From: Clostridiales bacterium | Lineage (GTDB): Bacteria > Bacillota > Clostridia > Oscillospirales > Oscillospiraceae | Reading direction: 5' to 3' | Length of the DNA: 64,000 nt | Assembly (NCBI GenBank): GCA_004557735.1 | Contig: SFFV01000002.1 | Span: 1-64,000, forward strand | In this document: piece by piece, positions 51,224 to 59,811 of the stretch | Numbering within the stretch: position 1 is the stretch's first letter | How the letters are laid out: the number at the start of each line of letters is the position of its first letter | The notes under the pieces: model-generated | The model's database searches: none | What the model was told of the DNA's origin: nothing | Seen by the model: the letters and a program-made list of their open reading frames with translations, nothing else | Translations under genes and position numbers: made by a program

Positions 51224-53218
51224 TTACAGCATGGAAGAGCCGCCGGTAACGATCCAGCAGGCGAGGGATGCAACGGTCAGCGCGCCGGTGTATACGCTGC
51301 CGGTACGGCGATAGGTATAGGTACAGATAATGCTGAACACCAGAACCTGCGGGACAAACAGAATGAGCAGCGACATAAACGGCCCGCCGAATGTGGAGCC
51401 GAAGAGCAGGTCGGCGCCGGGCGCGATATTAAGAAAGAACGGGATATACTCGATCAGCGCAATGACCAGCACGCCGCCGACCATCATCAGCGCGTTTCGC
51501 CACCAGCAGCCCATAAATCCGGCAAAGCCGGGCTTATATGTTGCCTCGCAGCGCGAGGACGCCATGATTTTGCTGTTGTTGAGGATAAAGAACAGTGCAA
51601 AGACCGGGATGTACACACAGAACTGGCCAAGGCGCGCCGCGTCAAACGTTTTGAAAAACGGCCAAATGAAGCGGAAGTCCAGCAGGAACACCTTTTCGCA
51701 GATAAAGAGCAGAAGGTACATATATGCAAGCATGCAAAGAACCAGCAGCGCGCTGCGGCCAAGGAGGCCCCAGCCCATTTTTCCGGGGGCATCCGCTCCG
51801 GCAAGCCCCATGCTCTGCCAGACGTCGGTAGCTCCGTGCTTTTTGGCTTTTTTATAGCTGACAATGCTCGTGATGAGCATGATGAGGATGAGCAGGAGAT
51901 ACCAGCTCAGGAAACCGTTTCCGACCGTCATGCGGAAGATCCCCTCCGGCAGCGGGAGAAGGCCGTGGCCGAGCTGCGTCATGAACGGATACGTTGCCGC
52001 GGCCAGCAGCATCGTAATGATCGCGCCGCGCCACCATTTGCCTGTGGACTTGATACCGTTCGGAGAGGGGAGCGGCTGAGCGATTTTTGCGAAGAACGGA
52101 ACGGTGAGCAGCAGCTCCATCATCGCAAGGAGGGACGCAACAGCAAAGAGCATCGCGGCAAGAACAAGAACTTCCTTCGTCATTGCGACCTGATCGGTCG
52201 GCGCAAGCGCCGTATCCAGACCGATGGTATCGGCAAACCACGTCATGGCGGCAGCAATGCCGTGGGCGTTGTGCGTCGTCAGGCGGTGATTGGTGTTCAG
52301 CAGCTCCATCCGGCGCGCCGTGCCGTCGGCAAAGCTGCCATAGGTCGTGTTCCATGCCGCCTCGTCCGCTGTGCAGCCGAGGAACTCGGTGCGAAGATCG
52401 CTGCGAAGCAGATCGTCATCCACAATTTTTTTATAGTCGCGGAAATAGCTGAATTCATCGTATTTCGCCTGAAGCAGAAGCACGTTATTGAAGTGGATTT
52501 TTTCGGAATCGTAGGCGCTGTCGCGGAAGAGCTCGCCGCACTGGAGCACGACGGCCTTCGGCTCGATGTCTGTGCCGGAGAAATTTGCTGCGACAGACCA
52601 CGAGGACCATGTGCCCATCGAGTGACCGCTGATGGCAAGGCGGGAAGAATCCACGTTATCCATCGCCGCGAGCACGGCATAGGCATAGTTGCCGCCGGCG
52701 GAGCTGTCGGTCAGCGTGTTGCCGTCGGAGTCCGTCGTGTAGTGCTTATCAAAGAAGCTCAGATTCGAGAAGTTCATCATGACCTTATAGCGGGTTTGTC
52801 CGCCGATGGCTTTGAACGTCCCGTCAGCCTCACTGTCCTCGCCGTAATTCACGGTGACTTTGTGGTTTACATAACCTCTGTTGACCAGCCCGGCCGTCGT
52901 AGCGCCGTGGCCGTATTCGTCAAGGCACAACACGACGGCGCCGCGCCGGGCAAGCTCAACGGCGTAAGCTGCGCAGGTCTCGTGATCGTTCTGATAGCCG
53001 TGCAGGAGCAGTACGCCGGGGGCTTTTGACTCCGCCGTAGCGCTCTCCGGTGTGTAGAGCTTGTAGAACAGATTCCCGACGTCGGTTTCGATCCAGCCTT
53101 CGGTGACTTCGATGCTGCCATTGTCGGTCTGGATGCGGTCAGCCGCAAACATACAGCCGAAAATGGCAACGAGGAACACCGCAAGCGCGATAATGGCCTT
53201 TGTGCGGTTCTTTTTCAT
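51224..53218 (-). CDS. Secreted-side alpha/beta hydrolase fused to a polytopic membrane domain
   Basis: The protein has 664 residues. An N-terminal signal anchor (8-28) leads to an alpha/beta hydrolase (about 60-335): LLLHGYQND, the nucleophile elbow SGHSMG (Ser about 200), a possible Asp in LLQAKYDEF and His in THNAHG. Residues 345-664 form about eight membrane helices with no recognised family. Hydrolase and membrane part are continuous in one frame. The operator at its promoter equals that of the flavoprotein operon, suggesting a shared lipid- or ester-type substrate pathway; this is inference. GAGAGGAAGAGGA precedes the start. Confidence 0.8.
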   Translation of the reverse strand: MKKNRTKAIIALAVFLVAIFGCMFAADRIQTDNGSIEVTEGWIETDVGNLFYKLYTPESATAESKAPGVLLLHGYQNDHETCAAYAVELARRGAVVLCLDEYGHGATTAGLVNRGYVNHKVTVNYGEDSEADGTFKAIGGQTRYKVMMNFSNLSFFDKHYTTDSDGNTLTDSSAGGNYAYAVLAAMDNVDSSRLAISGHSMGTWSSWSVAANFSGTDIEPKAVVLQCGELFRDSAYDSEKIHFNNVLLLQAKYDEFSYFRDYKKIVDDDLLRSDLRTEFLGCTADEAAWNTTYGSFADGTARRMELLNTNHRLTTHNAHGIAAAMTWFADTIGLDTALAPTDQVAMTKEVLVLAAMLFAVASLLAMMELLLTVPFFAKIAQPLPSPNGIKSTGKWWRGAIITMLLAAATYPFMTQLGHGLLPLPEGIFRMTVGNGFLSWYLLLILIMLITSIVSYKKAKKHGATDVWQSMGLAGADAPGKMGWGLLGRSALLVLCMLAYMYLLLFICEKVFLLDFRFIWPFFKTFDAARLGQFCVYIPVFALFFILNNSKIMASSRCEATYKPGFAGFMGCWWRNALMMVGGVLVIALIEYIPFFLNIAPGADLLFGSTFGGPFMSLLILFVPQVLVFSIICTYTYRRTGSVYTGALTVASLACWIVTGGSSML

Positions 53219-53241
53219 GATCCTCTTCCTCTCTCATTTTT

Positions 53242-53294
53242 TGTGGCTATACCACAGATGAATGAATCATATCACGGTTTGCGGCGGTTTGCAA
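53242..53294 (-). promoter_or_regulatory. Promoter and palindromic operator of the hydrolase gene
   Basis: On the minus strand TTGCAA (53294-53289), 17 bases, TATGAT (53271-53266), then nine bases and the 15-bp palindrome (53256-53242), identical to the one at 47524-47538. The operator again covers the expected start of transcription. Confidence 0.75.
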
Positions 53295-53424
53295 GCATCT
53301 GAAGAGGAAAATCGTCCGGATCGGTCAAAAATGCAGAATAAAACCGGGGATAGGGTTCACGGCGCGGAGAGGGCGGATCTTGTGCGGTCGGCCGTTTGCG
53401 CCGGCGGTCAGCTCCGCTGTTTCC

Positions 53425-53811
53425 TTACAGGGTGTCCATCAGCGCAACCAGATACGCCGGGCTGATGGAGCCGTAGATGAATTGGTCGATCAGCCCGTCC
53501 TTTTTTGCCTGCCGGACCCGGTCCGCCGCTTCTTTTTCCGAGTTTTCGTCCACCACAAGGACCACCTTGCAGTCCGGACGGATTGTTTTCACTGCGTTGC
53601 GGATCTTCAGCCGTTCTTCGATCCCATAGGGCGGATACCGGGTCACTTCCATCAGTACAGCGTAAGGCGAATACAGCGCGCTGTACTGTACCAGCTCCTC
53701 CGGCGCGGTCACACGCTGCACGGTGAACCCGCCGCGGGGATCCGCCTGCAGCGACTGCGCCAGAGCGTCGGCGAAAAAAAGGTCTTTCATGTTCACAAGG
53801 ATTCTGCGCAA
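53425..53811 (-). CDS. Receiver-only protein 2, paralogue of the one at 7.0 kb
   Basis: The protein has 128 residues. Starting from TTG (53811) with GGGAG nine to ten bases upstream, it aligns end to end with the protein at 7046-7429. The phosphoacceptor position is again Glu (AVLMEV, about residue 55), the acidic N-terminal pair is replaced (N7-M8), and FIYGSIS replaces the strand-5 Lys. The last 64 residues are about 70% identical. The frame continues upstream, but that part lies in the intergenic gap and has no family match. It follows the lipoprotein gene by 50 bases on the same strand and is probably co-transcribed with it. Confidence 0.8.
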   Translation of the reverse strand: MRRILVNMKDLFFADALAQSLQADPRGGFTVQRVTAPEELVQYSALYSPYAVLMEVTRYPPYGIEERLKIRNAVKTIRPDCKVVLVVDENSEKEAADRVRQAKKDGLIDQFIYGSISPAYLVALMDTL

Positions 53812-53861
53812 CTGTTTCCCGCTCCCTTCCGTTTCGTGGGGTACCCGCGAAGCCGCGGCGG

Positions 53862-55613
53862 TCAGAATACCGTAAAGGTATCGCCGGCGTAGATCACATA
53901 CTGCTCGATAGCATTTTCTTCGTTTATATACCAGCAAATCTGTGTATCCGTATCGATATAGACCACCGTATAGCCCGTTTGGTCCCAGGAGCCGTCCTCC
54001 AGGCGCATCCAGTTTTCTGTTTCTTCGCTGATGCCGTAGCTGGTACTATAGATCCTGCCATCGGAAATCAGAAAAGACGAGTGCATAACCGCATCCGAAA
54101 CCTCCGTCTCCAGAGTATCCAGATTGACGCGGGTCAAATTGCCCGTATAGTTTTCATAGTCATGGACGTCCACATAGTAAAGGTACGCTCCCTCCATGAC
54201 ACAGCCATAGACTTTATCCTCGCTGAGCCGCTGGTCGCAGCCGTATTGGATATTCGTAATATGCAGGCTTTCCCCGTCGGCGTCGTCCTGGTACAGGAAC
54301 CAGCCGTCCCCCAGACAGTAAGTGTAGTACACCTCTTTGTCGATCAGGGTAGTGATGTTCTGCCCGTCCAGATCGGCGCTGACCAGATGGTGGTTTTCAT
54401 CCGTGAAGTACATGGTGTCTCCGCAAATCTGTAAGTAGTCGCAATTCTTATCATAGAGCACCGTTTTATCGCTGCCGTCCATACCGATCCGGCACAGCGT
54501 TCTTATATTGTCGCTCCAGAGGATATAATACAGGTAACCGTTTGCCGTCTGGAGATAGCATGGTGTGCCGCCTTCATCCAGCTTCCGGTAGCCCGTCAGC
54601 CGGCTTTCTTTTGGCTGCGCAGGATCATAATCGTAGCAAATGAGCCTGCGGTCATTCTTCCTGCTCGAATAGTAGGCGTACAGCTTTCCGTCAAGGATGG
54701 CGTATCTTCCCAACCCCATAAAATTGGACATATCCCTTGCCTGTTCCGGGGTAAAGCGTACATCCAACAGGGCCAGTGGCGCGGCATTAAAGGCCTGGGG
54801 TGCCGTCTCCGCCTTGGAGAGAGTAAATTCAAAGGCCGCGTTCTCATCCTCTACGCTCAGATCCGCCGTCCCGTCTCCCCAGTCGTAGAAGGACAGAGTT
54901 TTCCCGTCCTCGCCGCCGATATGGACATCAAAGCCGGTGCCGGTTTCCTCCCAGGTTCCGGCGGTGCACGCCCCGAAATAGATCACATAGGCTCTGCCGT
55001 CCTCCCGGAGCCGCAGGGACATTACGGAATCCGCGTCGGTTTGGAAGAAAGCGCGGATCGCCTCCGCGTCCATCACCTCGCCGTCGCCCATATCCAGACC
55101 CGTGCAGACCCAGAAGCCGGGCAGGGGCACCGCCTGCGCCTGTTCCTGTGCCGGCAGGTCAAGAACCGCGGGTCTCGTTTCCGCTCTGGACAGGAGGAAA
55201 ACCATCCCCGTGTCTTCGGTGTCAACTACGCATTTCATTTTCCCGTCGGGCTCCGCGGTAAACTCCGCCACAACGCCATCGTATTCCGGGGATGTCAGCT
55301 TTCCACCGGTCTCGGTTTTCGTCCATTCGCAGGAGAGAAGATCTCCCATGAGGTACAAGTCCCCTTTACCGCCGTCAATGCACAGAGTCATCACCTCGGC
55401 TCCCTCGACCCCCAGCAGGGATCGTATGGCCTCCGTGTCCATCATTTCGCCGTCGCCCATATCCAGCCCGGTGCAGACCCAGTATTCCGCCGCCGATACG
55501 GTGTTTTCCGCCGGAGCTTTCCCCGAAGCTCCGCCGCAGGCCGCGCATGTCAAAGCAAGAGCCAGGGCCAGGCATACCGCCAAAATGGATTTCCCGTATT
55601 GTTTTGCTCGCAT
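53862..55613 (-). CDS. Lipoprotein with duplicated N-terminal module and DUF5050-like propeller
   Basis: The protein has 583 residues. A lipoprotein signal ends at LTCAAC. Two homologous modules of about 100 residues follow (each begins WVCTGLDMGDGE and ends with LS(R/K)AET). The C-terminal half (about 270-583) consists of short beta repeats such as GYLYYI, GDTMYFTD, GWFLYQDD and AYLYYVDV, the DUF5050/propeller pattern. It would sit on the outer face of the membrane. The start is fixed by AAGGAGG and the signal peptide; the frame upstream is noncoding. Promoter C precedes it and a receiver-only gene follows. Confidence 0.82.
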   Translation of the reverse strand: MRAKQYGKSILAVCLALALALTCAACGGASGKAPAENTVSAAEYWVCTGLDMGDGEMMDTEAIRSLLGVEGAEVMTLCIDGGKGDLYLMGDLLSCEWTKTETGGKLTSPEYDGVVAEFTAEPDGKMKCVVDTEDTGMVFLLSRAETRPAVLDLPAQEQAQAVPLPGFWVCTGLDMGDGEVMDAEAIRAFFQTDADSVMSLRLREDGRAYVIYFGACTAGTWEETGTGFDVHIGGEDGKTLSFYDWGDGTADLSVEDENAAFEFTLSKAETAPQAFNAAPLALLDVRFTPEQARDMSNFMGLGRYAILDGKLYAYYSSRKNDRRLICYDYDPAQPKESRLTGYRKLDEGGTPCYLQTANGYLYYILWSDNIRTLCRIGMDGSDKTVLYDKNCDYLQICGDTMYFTDENHHLVSADLDGQNITTLIDKEVYYTYCLGDGWFLYQDDADGESLHITNIQYGCDQRLSEDKVYGCVMEGAYLYYVDVHDYENYTGNLTRVNLDTLETEVSDAVMHSSFLISDGRIYSTSYGISEETENWMRLEDGSWDQTGYTVVYIDTDTQICWYINEENAIEQYVIYAGDTFTVF

Positions 55614-55667
55614 ATCTGTTTCCTCCTTGTGTCGTACTTTCAGCCGGGTTTTCACTCCATATTTATC

Positions 55668-55711
55668 ATTATAGGAAAAACGGAGGAAAAGCGCCCTACC
55701 CAATCGGGTAG
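55668..55711 (-). promoter_or_regulatory. Activator-type promoter C of the lipoprotein gene
   Basis: On the minus strand a -10 box TATAAT (55673-55668) has no -35 hexamer. A perfect dyad CTACCC-N4-GGGTAG (55711-55696) is centred 30.5 bp upstream of the -10 box, exactly the offset of the dyads in promoters A and B, though the arm sequence differs. On the plus strand the same dyad plus T6 could also act as a terminator. Confidence 0.5.
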
Positions 55712-55728
55712 TTTTTTCGCGGCAAATG

Positions 55729-55760
55729 AAAAAACCGCACCCGGAAAGCTTCGGATGCGG
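55729..55760 (-). terminator. Minus-strand hairpin with T run
   Basis: On the minus strand CCGCATCCG pairs with CGGGTGCGG (one G-U pair), followed by six T. It would stop read-through from the tRNA side before promoter C. Confidence 0.6.
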
Positions 55761-55927
55761 ATGGAAACCTTCTGTAATTTTGGCCCGGCACGAAAGACTT
55801 CTTACTGGCGACATCCGCTGCGGCACCGTTCCGGTCGGAAAAAAGCGGAGAATTGTCATAGGCGAAATCCACTTCCGCTATTAGAGGATCAAATGGTGCT
55901 GAGACCCGCTCCGCCGGGCCGGAGCCC
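55761..55927. other. Gap between the lipoprotein gene and tRNA-Leu
   Basis: No supported gene. It contains a GC-rich imperfect hairpin (about 55896-55925) and a 115-codon minus frame that runs through the tRNA gene, which is therefore not a gene. Confidence 0.5.
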
Positions 55928-55965
55928 AAACAAAACGCCGCGACGTATGTCGTGGCGTTTTGTTT
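55928..55965 (-). terminator. Terminator of tRNA-Leu
   Basis: AAACAAAACGCC pairs perfectly with GGCGTTTTGTTT; on the minus strand it directly follows the CCA end of the tRNA. Confidence 0.88.
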
Positions 55966-56049
55966 GGTGCGGGTAACAGGGGTCGAACCTGCACGTCTTG
56001 CGACACGAGAACCTAAATCTCGCATGTCTGCCAATTCCATCATACCCGC
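55965..56049 (-). tRNA. tRNA-Leu, anticodon UAG
   Basis: On the minus strand the acceptor arm GCGGGTA/TACCCGC, the anticodon arm CGAGA-TTTAGGT-TCTCG with anticodon TAG, a long class II variable arm and the T loop GGTTCGACCCC are all present; CCA is encoded. It reads CUA and other CUN codons. A promoter and a terminator of its own show that it is a single-gene unit. Confidence 0.95.
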
Positions 56050-56062
56050 TTAAAGCATTTTG

Positions 56063-56091
56063 ATAATAGCATACAGCGCCGGGGAAGTCAA
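56063..56091 (-). promoter_or_regulatory. Promoter of tRNA-Leu
   Basis: On the minus strand TTGACT (56091-56086), 17 bases, TATTAT (56068-56063), 13 bases before the tRNA. Confidence 0.72.
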
Positions 56092-56101
56092 ACCGGTTTA
56101 A

Positions 56102-56139
56102 AAAACCTGCCGTTCGTTTTTGGCGAAACGGCAGGTTTT
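56102..56139 (-). terminator. Terminator of the marR-ABC operon
   Basis: AAAACCTGCCGTT pairs with AACGGCAGGTTTT, with more T on the minus strand. Confidence 0.85.
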
Positions 56140-56150
56140 CGTCTGTCCTG

Positions 56151-58076
56151 TCAGTCCAGCGTGCTCTGGCCGGTATATAGATCGTAATACCGCCCCTTGA
56201 GCGCGAGAAGCTCCTCGTGCGTGCCTTTTTCCATGATCTCGCCGTGCTCTATGACAACGATGCAGTCGGCGTTGCGTACCGTGGACAGGCGGTGCGCGAT
56301 GACAAAAACCGTGCGCCCCTGCATAAGGCTGTCGAGCCCCTTTTCAATATGGCGCTCGGTACGCGTGTCGATGGAGCTTGTGGCTTCGTCCAGAATGAGC
56401 ACCGGCGGATCGGCAACAGCGGCCCGGGCAATGGACAGGAGCTGGCGCTGTCCCTGACTGAGATTCGCGCCGTCTGCGGTGACCATGGTGTTGTATCCGT
56501 CCGGCAGGCGGCGGATAAAGCTGTGCGCGTTCGCGCGCTTTGCGGCAGCGACGCACTCCTCGTCCGTAGCATCCAGACGCCCGTAGCGGATGTTCTCCAT
56601 CACCGTGCCCGTGAAGAGGTGCGTATCCTGCAAAACAACCGCGGTAGCGCGGCGGAGATCGTCCTTGGCGATGCTGCGTACATCGATCCCGTCATAGGTT
56701 ATGCTGCCGGAATCGATCTCGTAAAAACGGTTGAAGAGATTGGTGATCGTCGTTTTTCCGGCGCCGGTCGAGCCGACAAACGCGATCTTCTGTCCGGGCT
56801 TGGCGTAGAACGTGATGTCCTTCAGTACGGGCTTATCCGGAACATAGGAGAAATTCACATTATGCAGCCGCACGTCGCCGCGCAGCGGAACAAGCGCGGT
56901 ATCGCTGCCGGCCGAGACTTTCCATGCCCACTGGCCGGTGCGCTCGTTCGTCTCGTAAAGAACGCCGTTTTCTTCATGCACTCGTACAATGGTCGTCGTG
57001 CCCTCGTCGATCTCCGGCGGTGTATCCATGATCTCAAAGATACGCTCTGCGCCGGCGAGCGCAGAGAGAATGGCGTTGATCTGCTGTGATACCTGGTTTA
57101 TCGGCTGGGTAACGTTCCGGCAGTACTGGAGATACGCTGCGAGACCGCCGATATCAAAGCCGAACACGAACGTCAGCACGCCGCCGGCCATGGCCGTGGC
57201 GGCATAGCCAATGTTGGAGATGTTGCTCGCGATCGGCATAATAGAGGTGGCGAGATAGTTTGCATCGCGCGCAACGGTGTAGAAGTTGCTGTTGAGTTCT
57301 TCAAACTCCGTCTCTGCCTCCGATTCGTGCGTGAATGCCTTGACGACCTTGAGTCCTTCAATCATCTCCTGAATGTTGCCGTTGAGTTCGCCAAGCGCGG
57401 CCTGCTGCTGCTGAAACAGAACACGGCTCTTTTTTCCGCGGAGGACAAATACTGACATAGCGGCGGCCAGCATCAGCACGGTGATAATAAACAGCGGAGC
57501 GCTTGTATAGATCATCATCACAACTATGCCGATAAAAGTCAAAGCGCTGGAAATGAGGGAAACAAGGCTTTGCTCAAGACACTGCTGCACGCTGTCCGCA
57601 TCGTTGGAGAAGCGGCTCATGAGCTCGCCGTGTGTATGGGCATCAAAGAACTTCAGCGGCAGGGATTGGAGCTTGGCGAACAGATCGCTGCGCAAGCGTG
57701 CCGTGCCGCGCTCGGCCAGCTGCACCATGATAGCGGACTGCGCATAGGAGCATGCCGCTCCCAAAAGGTATATACCGAGCATGGTGAGAAGCGTTTTGGC
57801 AAGTTTTACGATCTTTTCCGCGGCAGGAATATCGCTGACAAGCTCGTTGAGGACCGGACGGAGGAGATAGGTTCCGGCAACGCTTGACGCGGCCGAGACA
57901 ATCACACAGAGGAACACGATACCAAGCAGCCATTTACGTTTTGTGATATATCCGAGCAGCCGCCCAAGCGTTTTGCCCATGTTCTTCGGCCGCTGGAAGC
58001 CGCCGGGGGGACCGTGGCCGCCGCGCCCGGTTTGGGAGGGAATGGTTTGGTATTTCGGTTTACGCGCTTCAGCCAT
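56151..58076 (-). CDS. ABC exporter half-transporter (second of pair)
   Basis: The protein has 641 residues. After a 50-residue cytoplasmic N-terminus, six membrane helices (about 55-340) precede a nucleotide-binding domain with VGSTGAGKTT (Walker A), LSQGQRQLLSIARA (signature) and LILDEATSSIDT (Walker B). It pairs with the preceding gene as a heterodimeric exporter of the BmrCD/LmrCD type, probably for drugs or lipids. About 30 residues between transmembrane and nucleotide-binding domains (NERTGQWAWKVSAG region) form an insertion. The start at 58076 has AAGGGGGG upstream and overlaps the preceding gene by eight bases. Confidence 0.92.
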   Translation of the reverse strand: MAEARKPKYQTIPSQTGRGGHGPPGGFQRPKNMGKTLGRLLGYITKRKWLLGIVFLCVIVSAASSVAGTYLLRPVLNELVSDIPAAEKIVKLAKTLLTMLGIYLLGAACSYAQSAIMVQLAERGTARLRSDLFAKLQSLPLKFFDAHTHGELMSRFSNDADSVQQCLEQSLVSLISSALTFIGIVVMMIYTSAPLFIITVLMLAAAMSVFVLRGKKSRVLFQQQQAALGELNGNIQEMIEGLKVVKAFTHESEAETEFEELNSNFYTVARDANYLATSIMPIASNISNIGYAATAMAGGVLTFVFGFDIGGLAAYLQYCRNVTQPINQVSQQINAILSALAGAERIFEIMDTPPEIDEGTTTIVRVHEENGVLYETNERTGQWAWKVSAGSDTALVPLRGDVRLHNVNFSYVPDKPVLKDITFYAKPGQKIAFVGSTGAGKTTITNLFNRFYEIDSGSITYDGIDVRSIAKDDLRRATAVVLQDTHLFTGTVMENIRYGRLDATDEECVAAAKRANAHSFIRRLPDGYNTMVTADGANLSQGQRQLLSIARAAVADPPVLILDEATSSIDTRTERHIEKGLDSLMQGRTVFVIAHRLSTVRNADCIVVIEHGEIMEKGTHEELLALKGRYYDLYTGQSTLD

Positions 58077-59811
58077 TGGAAAGCCCCCCTTCTTGCTGCG
58101 AGGCATAGATTTCCCGATAGATCGGGCTGGCAGCCATCAGTTCTTCGTGTGTTCCTTCGGCGGCGATATGGTCATCCTCGAGAACGACAATCTTGTCCGC
58201 GTAGCGGACGGAGCTGATACGCTGTGCAATGATGATAACGGTGGTATCTTTAAGATTTTCATGGAACGAGCGGCGGATCTCCGCTTCCGTCGTGGAGTCT
58301 ACTGCGCTCGTCGAGTCGTCCAAGATAAGGATAGACGGATGGCGAAGCATCGCGCGGGCGATGCAGAGACGCTGCTTCTGTCCGCCGGATACGTTCACGC
58401 CGCCCTGCTCGAGCATCGTGTCATATCCGTTTGGGAGAGACATAATGAAGTCGTGCGCCTGCGCGTCCTTTGCGGCGCAGATCATCTGCTCTTCCGTTGC
58501 GTTCTTGTCGCCCCAGAGCAGGTTCTCGCGGATCGTTCCGGTGAAGAGCACATTCTTCTGCAGAACCATGCCGATCCGCTCGCGAAGCGCGTGAATGGGG
58601 TACTCGCGAACGTCCAGCCCGTCCACCTCCACGCTGCCTTCGCTCACGTCGTAAAAACGGGGGATGAGATTGACGAGCGTAGATTTTCCCGTGCCGGTCG
58701 CGCCGATGACGGCGACAAACTGTCCCGGCTCAGCCGTGAGATTGATATCCTTGAGAACATCATCGCCCGTACCGGCTTTATAGCGGAAGGAGACGTTTTT
58801 GAACTCGACCCTGCCGAGCGCCGGAGGAAGCTCATTCTCCGGCACGCGCCCGTCGCGGATGTCCGGCGGGGTTTCCAGCACTTCGTCGATGCGCTGCGCG
58901 CATGCCGTAGCGCGTGTGAGCTGCAAAAGACACATCGCTACCATGAGCACGCTCATAAGCACCTGCGCAATGTACATATAGAAGGAATAGAGCTCGCCGG
59001 TGAGCATCGTGCCGCGCACGACCATGTTCCCGCCAAACCAGAACACGCCGAGCGACGCACTGTTGAGAATAACGAGCATCAGCGGCATCATCAGAATAAT
59101 GCGCATGACAGCGTTCAGTCCGGCCGTCAGGAGCTCGCCGTTTGCTTTGGCAAATTTTTCTTCTTCGTACCCGGAGCGTACAAAGGCTTTTACCACCCGA
59201 ACGGACACAAGGTTTTCCTGCACGGCGGCGTTCAGTCCGTCGATTTTCTCCTGAAAGACCTTGAAGAGGCGGAGGCAAACCTTCATCAGCAGGCCGGCAG
59301 ACAGAACAAGCACCGGGATCGCGATAACAAGAACAAGCGTGAGCCGGGCGTTGAGCGTAAGACACACGATGAGCGCGGAGAGGAGCTGCACCGGCGCGCG
59401 CACCAGAATGCGCAGACTCATGGCAACCGTCTGCTGCAGGGCGCTCACATCGTTTGTAATGCGCGTGATGAGCGAGGCTGTGGAGAAGCGATCAATGCCC
59501 GAGAACGAAAAGCGCTGCACTTGGCGAAATAGCGCGCTGCGCAGATTCCGTCCAAAGCCCTGACTGGCGTAAGCCGCGTGCTTCGCGGCCAGCATGCCGC
59601 AGAGCATGGAGACAACAGAGAGCACAAGCATCAAAACGCCGTTTCGCACGATGCTGTCCATGCCGCCCGTGCCGTTGATGCCGTCATCGATGATGTTTGC
59701 CATCAAAAGCGGCAGAAAAAGCTCGCACACCGCTTCCAGAACGATGAGCAGCGGCGAGAGAATCGCGTCTTTTTTGAATTCGCGAAGGTAGGGAAAGAGT
59801 TTTTTAATCAT
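58069..59811 (-). CDS. ABC exporter half-transporter (first of pair)
   Basis: The protein has 580 residues: six membrane helices (about 15-310) and a nucleotide-binding domain with IGATGTGKSTL, VSGGQKQRLCIARAM and LILDDSTSAVDS. In Walker B the catalytic Glu after the Asp is replaced by Asp (LILDDST), the pattern of the degenerate site in heterodimeric exporters, while its partner keeps Glu. It overlaps marR by eight bases and the second half-transporter by eight. Confidence 0.92.
   Translation of the reverse strand: MIKKLFPYLREFKKDAILSPLLIVLEAVCELFLPLLMANIIDDGINGTGGMDSIVRNGVLMLVLSVVSMLCGMLAAKHAAYASQGFGRNLRSALFRQVQRFSFSGIDRFSTASLITRITNDVSALQQTVAMSLRILVRAPVQLLSALIVCLTLNARLTLVLVIAIPVLVLSAGLLMKVCLRLFKVFQEKIDGLNAAVQENLVSVRVVKAFVRSGYEEEKFAKANGELLTAGLNAVMRIILMMPLMLVILNSASLGVFWFGGNMVVRGTMLTGELYSFYMYIAQVLMSVLMVAMCLLQLTRATACAQRIDEVLETPPDIRDGRVPENELPPALGRVEFKNVSFRYKAGTGDDVLKDINLTAEPGQFVAVIGATGTGKSTLVNLIPRFYDVSEGSVEVDGLDVREYPIHALRERIGMVLQKNVLFTGTIRENLLWGDKNATEEQMICAAKDAQAHDFIMSLPNGYDTMLEQGGVNVSGGQKQRLCIARAMLRHPSILILDDSTSAVDSTTEAEIRRSFHENLKDTTVIIIAQRISSVRYADKIVVLEDDHIAAEGTHEELMAASPIYREIYASQQEGGLSNG

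Noticed and set aside
51836..53029. 397-codon plus-strand frame
   Set aside because: Antisense to the hydrolase gene, rich in Arg/His/Gly with no fold signature and no ribosome binding site.
55690..55720. Plus-strand terminator CTACCC-N4-GGGTAG followed by T6
   Set aside because: No plus-strand transcript is expected to end here. The position relative to the minus-strand -10 box favours a regulator site, although a terminator cannot be excluded.
55696..56043. 115-codon minus-strand frame upstream of the lipoprotein
   Set aside because: It reads through tRNA-Leu and two terminators and has no ribosome binding site.
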